The notes under the pieces: generated by a model
The model's input: only the letters and a program-made list of their open reading frames with translations
The model's database searches: none
What the model was told of the DNA's origin: nothing
Source of the DNA: JAGTVG01 sp964389805
GTDB taxonomy: Bacteria > Bacteroidota > Bacteroidia > Cytophagales > Cyclobacteriaceae
Direction: 5' to 3'
DNA: 12,260 nucleotides
Assembly: GCA_964389805.1 (NCBI GenBank)
Contig: CAYMFU010000012.1
Location: forward strand, 1 to 12,260
Program-made: the position numbers and the translations under genes
Shown: one piece after another, positions 1-6,531 of the stretch
Layout of the letters: each line of letters begins with the position of its first letter
Position numbering within the stretch: position 1 is the stretch's first letter

Positions 1-1
1 T

Positions 2-1216
2 TGCAATAAGAAAAAAAATGGAGATATTTTCTGGGAATTTGCTATAATCACACCTATAAAGAATTTTGAAGGTGAAATTTTAAACTACCTCGCTATAAAA
101 GAAAATATTACAGATCATAAGATTACGGAGGAAACACTTAAAACAAACCAGGAGAAGCTGAATCTTACTTTGGAAGCTGCTCAAGTCGGCACCTGGGTAA
201 TAAATATTCCTGAAAACATAATATACTGGGATGAGCAGGTGACCATATTATGTGGTTATACTGTAGCAGAACTTTCAAATGGGGAGCTAAAGAATATTCG
301 GAAATTTATCCACCCAGAGGATATTGAGAGAGTAAAACGGTCCTTTAAGCACAGTATGGAGAACTTTGATATCCTGGACATAGAATTTAGAGTGGTTACA
401 AAGCTTGGACTTGTTAAACACGCTTTCGCTAAAGGCCAGGTCATACGGGATGAAGATGGTGAACCTATAAGAATGGATGGTATCTCAATGGATATAACAA
501 GCCAGAAAACAATTGAAGATAATTTAAAAATGCGGAATGAAGAACTTAATCAATTTGTATATAAAGTTTCTCATGATCTTCGAGCCCCACTGGCATCCAT
601 TCGTGGTATTATCGAGCTTGAAAAGCTTCAGAATAAAGATAAAACTCAGTTTAAATATTTACACTTAATTGAAGACAGGGTATCCAACCTTGACCAATTC
701 ATGAGAAATATATTGAGTCATTCCAGGAACCTGAATATGAGTGTAAAGTATAAAAAGATCGACTTCAAGCAAATCACCGACGATTGTTTCAAAGAATTAG
801 AATTCCTGAGAAATGCGTTGAATATTAAAAGAATTGTAAAAATCTCCCGGTCCACCTTTTATAGTGATGAATCAAGATTATTTGAGATCTTTAGAAATTT
901 GATATCGAATTCTATAAAATATCTTGATTACGATAAAACAGAGCCTTACATAAGAATAACTGTTAAAAATTATAATTCAAAAGCGGTTATTACATTCGAA
1001 GATAACGGAGTGGGTATTGATCCAGATCTTCAGGAATATATTTTTGATATGTTTTATCGGGCTAATGAAAAGTCGGATGGATCAGGAATTGGCTTGTATA
1101 TCGTTAAACAGGCTGTGGAGAAACTAAACGGTTCAATTAGCGTTAAAAGTAAAAAAGGAGAAGGAACCAGATTCCAGGTCACAATTCCAAATGCTGATTC
1201 TGATAACCTGAACTAA
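2..1216 (+). CDS. PAS-domain sensor histidine kinase, 5' end outside the window
   Basis: Sensor kinase that would autophosphorylate a histidine and pass the phosphate to a response regulator not seen here. The frame is open from base 2 with no stop before 1214-1216, so the gene begins left of the window; a TTG at 170 is only an internal codon. The first ~45 visible residues (KNGDIFWEF and on to ENITDHK) look like the end of one PAS/PAC domain. A second PAS_3-type domain follows at about residues 58-165. The HisKA box SHDLRAPL has its acceptor His at bases 572-574. The HATPase domain shows the N box (NLISNSIKY), DNGVGI and GSGIGLYI. No receiver domain is fused at the C terminus and no membrane segment is visible in this part, though one may lie upstream. 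DUF2652 follows after 37 bp on the same strand and may be co-transcribed. The family is certain, the signal is unknown. Confidence 0.93.
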   Translation, partial: CNKKKNGDIFWEFAIITPIKNFEGEILNYLAIKENITDHKITEETLKTNQEKLNLTLEAAQVGTWVINIPENIIYWDEQVTILCGYTVAELSNGELKNIRKFIHPEDIERVKRSFKHSMENFDILDIEFRVVTKLGLVKHAFAKGQVIRDEDGEPIRMDGISMDITSQKTIEDNLKMRNEELNQFVYKVSHDLRAPLASIRGIIELEKLQNKDKTQFKYLHLIEDRVSNLDQFMRNILSHSRNLNMSVKYKKIDFKQITDDCFKELEFLRNALNIKRIVKISRSTFYSDESRLFEIFRNLISNSIKYLDYDKTEPYIRITVKNYNSKAVITFEDNGVGIDPDLQEYIFDMFYRANEKSDGSGIGLYIVKQAVEKLNGSISVKSKKGEGTRFQVTIPNADSDNLN

Positions 1217-1253
1217 TTCCCTGAAATTCGATTTAATTAATACATCTTAACCA

Positions 1254-2363
1254 ATGCCGAAATCCCTTATTTTAATCCCTGACATTAGTGGATTCTCTGA
1301 ATTCGTTAATAATACAGAAATTACACATAGCCAGCATATTATATCTGAGTTACTTGAATTGCTTATTAAATCTGATGATCTAGGTTTACATGTAGCAGAG
1401 ATCGAGGGCGATGCAATATTGTTTATTAAAGAAGAATCAGTTCCATCCCTTAAAGATCTCATATATCAATCCAAAAAAATGTTTCTGCAGTTTCATTCAC
1501 ATTTGCGACAATATGATACTCAGAGAATATGTAATTGTGGAGCTTGTTCAGCAGCATCTGGTTTGTCTTTAAAGATTATAGCCCATATAAGTGATTTAAG
1601 CTTTACTGTAATAAACAATACGCGGAAACCATTCGGGCCGGGCCTGATTAAGGCACATCGTTTGTTAAAAAACTCTATAAGGGAACATGAATATTTTCTA
1701 TTGTCAGAAGCCTTTTCCGGAGAAATTGATTCTTTAGATTCTGGATCTGGATCCTGGGTAAAATTCAGTAAAGGATCTTCAGTTTATAAAGACTTAGGCA
1801 AAATCCAGTACCATTTCATCTTATTAAAAGGACTTAAGAATAATGTTGACGAAGTAGAACCAATCCAATTGGTATCATATGATTCTAATCCAGTGACATT
1901 TGAAGATGTTATAGAGCAATCCGCCGAACTGGTATTTGAGGTGATATCAAATCTGGATTTCCGGATGCAGTGGAATAAGCGCATAAACAAACTAGAATAT
2001 GACAAAAATAAAATTAACCGCGTAGGAATGAAGCATGTATGTGTGTTTTCTGGATCCCAGGTTGAGATTGAAACTGTTAAAAAGGATTCCGGGCATGGTA
2101 ATTTAATTTATGGTGAAAGGATCCATGATGCCCCTATAGTTCAAGACATAACATTTTATTATATACTGGAAAAGCAGAACGATTCAACCAAAGTAAAAAT
2201 CGAGATCTACTTTAATCCTACTTTCTTTATCGGCAAGATGCTAATGCCTCTTGTGAAAATGCATACAAAAAAAGTTGCAGGGAATAATTTTCGGGTGCTT
2301 AAAAAATTCTGCGAAAATGAAAGCGAAATAATGAATATGCTTAATAATGGACCGGGATCCTGA
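1254..2363 (+). CDS. DUF2652 (nucleotidyl-cyclase-fold) protein with C-terminal START/SRPBCC-like domain
   Basis: A 369-residue cytoplasmic protein of unknown role. Residues 1-150 match the DUF2652 pattern: PDISGFSEF (Asp10) and EIEGDAILF (Asp53) sit where class III adenylate/guanylate cyclases hold their two metal-binding aspartates, and CNCGAC gives three closely spaced cysteines (93, 95, 98). The segment GPGLIKAHRLL resembles the cyclase GxxVNxAxRL helix, but the catalytic Asn is not in place while Arg136 remains. Cyclase activity is therefore doubtful, and this is inference. Residues ~200-350 look like a START/SRPBCC ligand-binding fold (SAELVFEVISNLDFRMQWN near its start). The ATG at 1254 is chosen because PKSLILIPD is the usual N terminus of the family. 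The 3' end overlaps the convergent DUF2911 gene by 23 bp. No terminator is visible between the upstream kinase and this gene, so an operon is possible. Confidence 0.88.
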   Translation: MPKSLILIPDISGFSEFVNNTEITHSQHIISELLELLIKSDDLGLHVAEIEGDAILFIKEESVPSLKDLIYQSKKMFLQFHSHLRQYDTQRICNCGACSAASGLSLKIIAHISDLSFTVINNTRKPFGPGLIKAHRLLKNSIREHEYFLLSEAFSGEIDSLDSGSGSWVKFSKGSSVYKDLGKIQYHFILLKGLKNNVDEVEPIQLVSYDSNPVTFEDVIEQSAELVFEVISNLDFRMQWNKRINKLEYDKNKINRVGMKHVCVFSGSQVEIETVKKDSGHGNLIYGERIHDAPIVQDITFYYILEKQNDSTKVKIEIYFNPTFFIGKMLMPLVKMHTKKVAGNNFRVLKKFCENESEIMNMLNNGPGS

Positions 2364-2895
2364 CCTGTGTCTGATCCCATTCAAGTAATAATTCCATGCT
2401 ATTCTCGCCTGTTTTTGATCCCGAAATGGTAAATTGATCAATGATCTGGGTTACATGTTGAGAGGCCGATTCCAAAACCAGTACATCCTGATTATAATCT
2501 GGTTCATTATAACCCCATTTACCTAATTCACTGTTAAAAGAAATGGTCCAATTATCTTTGCCGGGAACGGTATAAAACCTATATCTGCCTGCAGTTAAAT
2601 GTTGCCCGCTTATACTAACATCTTTATTAAATTCTACCTCAGTAGCTTCATTTGCTCCAGTTCTCCAATATTCACCATATGGCTGGAGGGCACCTTCAGA
2701 TTCCTCCCCAAAGATCAAACGGCCTTTTTTGTAGGGCCTGCAATAATCAACACTTAGCCGAAAATCCCCATCGGTAAATTCTAATTTTTCGGCGGGACTG
2801 TGTGACCTGGTAGTAAGCATGACATAGGCAATAAAACCAGCACCTATCAATACAATCCCAAGTAATGACAGGAGTAGTATCTTCTTTAATTTCAT
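2341..2895 (-). CDS. DUF2911 family protein with N-terminal membrane anchor
   Basis: A 184-residue protein of unknown function, probably facing the periplasm. Residues 5-27 form one strongly hydrophobic segment after MKLKK (an uncleaved anchor or signal peptide; no lipobox Cys). The rest carries the DUF2911 signature: YCRPYKKGRLIFG, then PYGEYWRTGANEATEVEF, then LTAGRYRFYTVPG and WTISFNSELGKWG. The length is usual for the family. It stands alone on the minus strand between + strand genes. Its last 23 bases overlap the end of the DUF2652 gene tail to tail, so the two genes share no intergenic terminator. Two TANNTTTG-like boxes read into it on the minus strand, one near 3000-3007 (TAATTTTG) and a weaker one nearer the start, but I cannot choose between them. 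The family call is firm; no activity can be given. Confidence 0.9.
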   Translation of the reverse strand: MKLKKILLLSLLGIVLIGAGFIAYVMLTTRSHSPAEKLEFTDGDFRLSVDYCRPYKKGRLIFGEESEGALQPYGEYWRTGANEATEVEFNKDVSISGQHLTAGRYRFYTVPGKDNWTISFNSELGKWGYNEPDYNQDVLVLESASQHVTQIIDQFTISGSKTGENSMELLLEWDQTQVRIPVHY

Positions 2896-3011
2896 AGTTT
2901 TTATTTTAAGGCAAATTGAAAATTATCCATTTTTTTTTCTAATAACAAACCAATGGGAAATTATATCAATTCTCTAATATGATGAAAATTTTCCTTTAAC
3001 AAAATTAATAT

Positions 3012-3041
3012 AACGTTTACCGGTTAATTCTGCTGGTTCAC
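3012..3041 (+). promoter_or_regulatory. candidate LytTR-type direct repeat
   Basis: AACGTTTAC (3012-3020) and CTGGTTCAC (3033-3041) share GTT-x-AC and start 21 bp apart. That is the two-helical-turn spacing known for paired LytTR-domain sites. They lie upstream of the -33 region of the operon that encodes a LytTR regulator, so autoregulation is a natural reading. The match to the published LytTR consensus is only partial and the site is a hypothesis. Confidence 0.3.
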
Positions 3042-3047
3042 CGATTA

Positions 3048-3082
3048 TTGGTAGAATGAAGTTTTTTTCTATCGTATATTTG
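3048..3082 (+). promoter_or_regulatory. Bacteroidota-type promoter of the LiaF/LytS/LytTR operon
   Basis: TATATTTG at 3075-3082 is a perfect TANNTTTG -7 box. TTGG at 3048-3051 can serve as the -33 element, with a rather long 23-bp spacer. Transcription would start near 3089, giving an about 18-nt leader with no clear Shine-Dalgarno sequence. The box is overlapped by one arm of an inverted repeat. Confidence 0.55.
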
Positions 3083-3108
3083 ATCATAACTTAAAATTAT
3101 TATACGAT
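3071..3108. repeat. 8-bp inverted repeat over promoter and start codon, possible operator
   Basis: ATCGTATA at 3071-3078 is repeated as its exact reverse complement TATACGAT at 3101-3108, 22 bp apart. The left arm covers part of the -7 box and the right arm includes the first two bases of the ATG at 3107. A protein binding both arms would block the promoter; in RNA only the right arm and spacer would be transcribed, so a hairpin in the mRNA is unlikely. Confidence 0.45.
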
Positions 3109-3817
3109 GTCACACGAAACAAATAAACGCGTAGTCCTTGCCGGATTTTTAATTGTCATTGGTTTTTTCTGGATCTTCAAAAATTTCGGATTAATCCCGG
3201 ATTTTATTCCGCATTATCTTTATTCCTGGGAAATAGTTTTTGTATTCATTGGTTTGTTTATTCTTTTAACTAAGAGAGCCATAGTTCCGGGATTAATATT
3301 TATTGGCGTAGGAGTGTTTTTAATTCTTCCCGATATACCAAGTTTCCATTTTGTACAGATATGGATGCTTTGGCCAATATTGTTGATAGCAATTGGTATG
3401 TCTCTTTTACTACAAAACAGGACCCATCATGAAGATGGAAGGCCACGGCATAAAGACGACTCAAGAGATGATTATGTGGATGAAGTTTCTATATTCAGCG
3501 GTGGGGAAAAGATTATTACCTCACAGAATTTTAAAGGGGGAAAAATAACCTCAATATTTGGGGGATCTGAGATCAATTTATTGAATGCGAATCTGGCAAA
3601 AGGACCTGCATATATTGATATAACAGCCCTTTTTGGTGGAGCTACTTTAATTGTCCCTGAAAACTGGAATGTGAAGACGGATCTTGTTACGATTTTCGGT
3701 GGATTCTCAGATAAGCGAACTATCAATACTGAAAATAAGGAAGCCGAAGAATCTGTATTATATATTAAGGGTGTTGTGATGTTTGGTGGGGGAGAACTAA
3801 AGAGTTATAAGAGATAG
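3107..3817 (+). CDS. LiaF-like membrane protein (DUF5668-type N terminus, LiaF C-terminal domain)
   Basis: A 236-residue inner-membrane protein, likely part of a cell-envelope-stress sensing unit. Four hydrophobic segments lie at about residues 9-27, 41-56, 58-75 and 83-102. A charged linker (HHEDGRPRHKDDSRDD) follows, then a soluble domain with five F-x-G-G type turns at about 130, 151, 176, 198 and 226. Such spaced turns are typical of the beta-helical C-terminal domain of LiaF (DUF2154). In Firmicutes, LiaF inhibits the LiaS kinase; that this one restrains the LytS-type kinase encoded 21 bp downstream is inference from context. The start at 3107 is supported by the promoter just upstream and by the family's short N terminus before the first membrane segment. 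It is the first gene of the presumed operon 3107-6332. Confidence 0.85.
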   Translation: MSHETNKRVVLAGFLIVIGFFWIFKNFGLIPDFIPHYLYSWEIVFVFIGLFILLTKRAIVPGLIFIGVGVFLILPDIPSFHFVQIWMLWPILLIAIGMSLLLQNRTHHEDGRPRHKDDSRDDYVDEVSIFSGGEKIITSQNFKGGKITSIFGGSEINLLNANLAKGPAYIDITALFGGATLIVPENWNVKTDLVTIFGGFSDKRTINTENKEAEESVLYIKGVVMFGGGELKSYKR

Positions 3818-3838
3818 GATAATTTACATGAATCATTT

Positions 3839-4882
3839 ATGATAAATCCGGTAATTGGAAACAAACGGTATCTTCTATTATATTTTATAATATGGGCCAT
3901 TATAATATTGGTCCATTCACTTTTACTATTTTATTATTATGACCTCACGGTATATGTAGCCATTTTAGATGGGGTGGTATATAATGGGATCTATTTATTG
4001 CTTGGTATAGGGATATGGTTTATAGTAAATTATAATCCTTTTGAACTAAAAAATCTGGTAAACCTGATTGTAGCTCATTTCCTGTCAGCATTATTTATTA
4101 TTGGCATTTGGATGTCGATTGCTGGATTAATAACTGGAATTATACATGATGAATTAAAACTCTCAGAACCTTTTCCAGGACTATTGCCAATTAGGATCAT
4201 CCTAGGGATCATGTACTATATTTTGATTGCGATGATATATTATTTAATGATATATTATCAGAATTTTAAGGAAAGAGTGGAATATGAGGCAAATATTGAA
4301 GCTAAGTATAGAGAAGCCGAGCTGAACACGCTTAAGGCCCAGATAAATCCTCATTTTATATTTAACAGCCTGAACTCTATAAGTTCTCTAACGATATCAA
4401 ATCCCGATATTGCTCAGGAGATGATAGTTAAACTATCTGAATTTTTCAGAATGACCTTAAAAAAAGACAATTCTCAGTTTGCATTGTTAAGCGAAGAGAT
4501 TAGATTTTCCAGACTGTACTTTGAGATTGAGAAAATAAGGTTTCAGGAAAAACTAAAGTATGTGATTGAATGTGATGATCAATATGGATCTATAAAAACT
4601 CCACATTTAATACTGCAGCCCTTATTGGAAAATGCAATAAAATATGGAGTACAGGAAAGCATTTCTCAAGTTGAAGTAAAACTTAAATGCACTATAGAAA
4701 ATCAATATCTGATTCTTGTCCTGGCCAATGAATTTGATCCTGATTCCAGATTCGAAGGTCAGGGTATTGGACATAATAACATAAGAGAGAGATTAAGACT
4801 TATCTATAATCGAAACGATCTTCTCGATATTCAAATTATCGATAATCAATATAACGCAATTCTAAAAATTCCTTTATCTTAA
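3839..4882 (+). CDS. LytS/YehU-type membrane sensor histidine kinase
   Basis: A 347-residue kinase for the LytTR regulator encoded next. About four hydrophobic segments fill residues 10-140, followed by a short linker predicted to be helical and the His_kinase (PF06580) core. The phospho-acceptor is His172 in QINPHFIFNSLNS. The ATP-binding half shows the N box LLENAIKYG (Asn265) and the glycine motif GQGIGHNNIRERL near 308-320. The length and layout are those of the short Bacteroidota LytS-like kinases that lack 5TM-5TMR or GAF domains. It starts 21 bp after the LiaF-like gene, so the two are surely co-transcribed. The signal is unknown; pairing with LiaF suggests envelope damage or membrane state. 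Confidence 0.93.
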   Translation: MINPVIGNKRYLLLYFIIWAIIILVHSLLLFYYYDLTVYVAILDGVVYNGIYLLLGIGIWFIVNYNPFELKNLVNLIVAHFLSALFIIGIWMSIAGLITGIIHDELKLSEPFPGLLPIRIILGIMYYILIAMIYYLMIYYQNFKERVEYEANIEAKYREAELNTLKAQINPHFIFNSLNSISSLTISNPDIAQEMIVKLSEFFRMTLKKDNSQFALLSEEIRFSRLYFEIEKIRFQEKLKYVIECDDQYGSIKTPHLILQPLLENAIKYGVQESISQVEVKLKCTIENQYLILVLANEFDPDSRFEGQGIGHNNIRERLRLIYNRNDLLDIQIIDNQYNAILKIPLS

Positions 4883-5000
4883 TGCGGATAAATTAGTATT
4901 ACTAGGTTATACATGATCTTGTAATCTATAAATTCCAATATTAACTTTAACAGGAAGTAATTGCTGATAAATAAGAATCTTAAGAACTTGAATAACGCTG

Positions 5001-5759
5001 ATGAGAAAGTTTACCGTGATCATTGTTGATGATGAAGGCCCTGCAAGGGAGTTAATCAGAAATTTTTTAAAATCATATGATGAATTTGAAATAATTGATG
5101 AGGCAGATAATGGGTTTGATGGCTGTCTGAAAATCAATCAAAGCAAACCAGATCTTGTATTTCTTGATGTTCAAATGCCCAAACTTACCGGTGTTGAAGT
5201 ACTTGATTTACTTGAAAAACCTCTGCCTTTCATTATTTTCTCAACCGCCTATGATCAATATGCAGTTAAGGCTTTCGAAAAAAACGCTTTGGATTATCTG
5301 CTGAAACCTTATAACAGGGATCGGTTTAGCATGGCACTAAAGAAGTTTATTGGGAAATCTAATGAGAAAGGGGAATTAATCTCTCATTCTGATCAGTTGC
5401 TAGAGGGAATTAAGACAAATGACGATACTATTAATAGAATCCCAGTACGAAGTGGATCGAAGATTCATGTATTGAAATTAGATGAAGTCAGTTTTATTGA
5501 AGCTCAGGATGATTATATTAAAATTAATTCTACAAAGGGGGCTTTCTTAAAGCAACAGACTATGAAATACATGGAACAAAGCTTGCCTGATGATGTCTTT
5601 GTAAGGATTCACAGATCATATATCTTGAATATAAATTTTCTGAATCAATTGGAGATTTATGACCGTCATGGATATACTGCTGTAACATCCGATAACCATA
5701 AATTGCCTGTTAGCAGACAAGGGGCAAATAAATTGAAAAAAGCGATCCATATGGAATAA
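5001..5759 (+). CDS. LytTR-family response regulator
   Basis: A 252-residue two-component regulator that binds DNA through a LytTR domain. The receiver domain (residues ~4-120) has the acidic pair Asp10/Asp11, the phosphorylation site Asp56 in VFLDVQMP, Thr82 and Lys102 in LLKPY, so all key residues are present. The LytTR domain (~145-250) has the usual landmarks IPVRSGSKIHVL, VSFIEAQDDYIKI, FVRIHRSYILN and KLPVSRQ. It lies 118 bp after the LytS-type kinase, a longer gap than elsewhere in the operon. I see no good TANNTTTG box or terminator in that gap, only a partial TAACTTTA. The kinase is its probable partner. Candidate target sites lie at 3012-3041. Confidence 0.95.
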   Translation: MRKFTVIIVDDEGPARELIRNFLKSYDEFEIIDEADNGFDGCLKINQSKPDLVFLDVQMPKLTGVEVLDLLEKPLPFIIFSTAYDQYAVKAFEKNALDYLLKPYNRDRFSMALKKFIGKSNEKGELISHSDQLLEGIKTNDDTINRIPVRSGSKIHVLKLDEVSFIEAQDDYIKINSTKGAFLKQQTMKYMEQSLPDDVFVRIHRSYILNINFLNQLEIYDRHGYTAVTSDNHKLPVSRQGANKLKKAIHME

Positions 5760-5801
5760 TATGCGATATAAGGGATGATATATGTATTCAACAATTAGCG
5801 G

Positions 5802-6332
5802 ATGACTTTTTTTTGGAATATGATAATGAAGATAATCGGATGGAAGATAGAAGGTGGTTTGCCTGAAAATGAAAAGAAAATTGTGATCATAGTTGTGCCA
5901 CATACCAGCAACTGGGATTTTTTATTAGGTATGGTAATCCGGGGTGCCATGGGATTTAAAGCAAACTTTCTTGGCAAAGATTCATTATTCAAAGGACCAT
6001 TTGGGTTCTTTTTCAGAAGTTTAGGGGGTATTCCTGTAGACCGCAACGCAAGACAGAACATGGTGGAGCAAGTTGTTGAAGAAGCAAAAAAAAGAAAATC
6101 ATTCATTCTGGCGATCGCCCCGGAAGGAACGAGAGGGAAAGTCAAAAAATGGAGAACAGGTTTTTATTATATTGCATTAAACGCAGGGATACCAATAATT
6201 ATGTGTAAGTTGGACTATGGATTTAGGGTAGCCAGATTCCTGGAACCTTTCTATCCTACTGGAAATGAAGAGAAAGATTTAGAATTTATTAAAGGCCAGT
6301 TTATAAACATTAAGGGATTAGCAGATATATAG
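5802..6332 (+). CDS. PlsC-type 1-acyl-glycerol-3-phosphate acyltransferase family protein
   Basis: A 176-residue membrane-associated acyltransferase of the PlsC/LPLAT superfamily, acting in phospholipid or lipid modification. The catalytic HX4D motif is HTSNWD (His34, Asp39). The substrate-binding PEGTRG motif is at 107-112, preceded by the GGIPVDRN block near 75-82. The protein is short, with no extra domain and only one weak hydrophobic stretch at the N terminus. Small PlsC-like proteins of this layout are common in Bacteroidota, and the exact acceptor lipid cannot be told. It follows the LytTR gene by 42 bp on the same strand, so it may be the last gene of the envelope-stress operon. That would fit a role in membrane repair (inference). 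No clear terminator follows within the next 199 bp. Confidence 0.88.
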   Translation: MTFFWNMIMKIIGWKIEGGLPENEKKIVIIVVPHTSNWDFLLGMVIRGAMGFKANFLGKDSLFKGPFGFFFRSLGGIPVDRNARQNMVEQVVEEAKKRKSFILAIAPEGTRGKVKKWRTGFYYIALNAGIPIIMCKLDYGFRVARFLEPFYPTGNEEKDLEFIKGQFINIKGLADI

Positions 6333-6478
6333 TTGTGGCAAGTCATTCAGATCACAAATAGTTTCGTCCTTCATATATAGTATTCTTCATCGTCTGATTT
6401 TATTGTATTCAACTTGATATGTTATTAATATAAATCACAAAATAATGAATAAATTGTAGGACAATATTTGTGGCAATC

Positions 6479-6512
6479 TTGAATTTATCTTTATTTTTAA
6501 GAACCATATTTG
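6479..6512 (+). promoter_or_regulatory. weak promoter candidate for the MscS gene
   Basis: CATATTTG at 6505-6512 matches TANNTTTG in seven of eight positions, with TTG 23 bp upstream at 6479-6481. The start site would fall near 6519, leaving a very short leader before the ATG at 6532. Another seven-of-eight box (AATATTTG) lies near 6463-6470. Confidence 0.3.
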
Positions 6513-6531
6513 ATAAAATATTAAATACCAA

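Noticed and set aside
170..1216. Kinase gene starting at the TTG at 170
   Set aside because: The frame is open to the left edge and encodes the end of a further PAS/PAC domain, so 170 is internal.
3071..3108. Chromosome dimer resolution (dif) site
   Set aside because: The arms are 8 bp and 22 bp apart, not the 11-6-11 layout of Xer sites.
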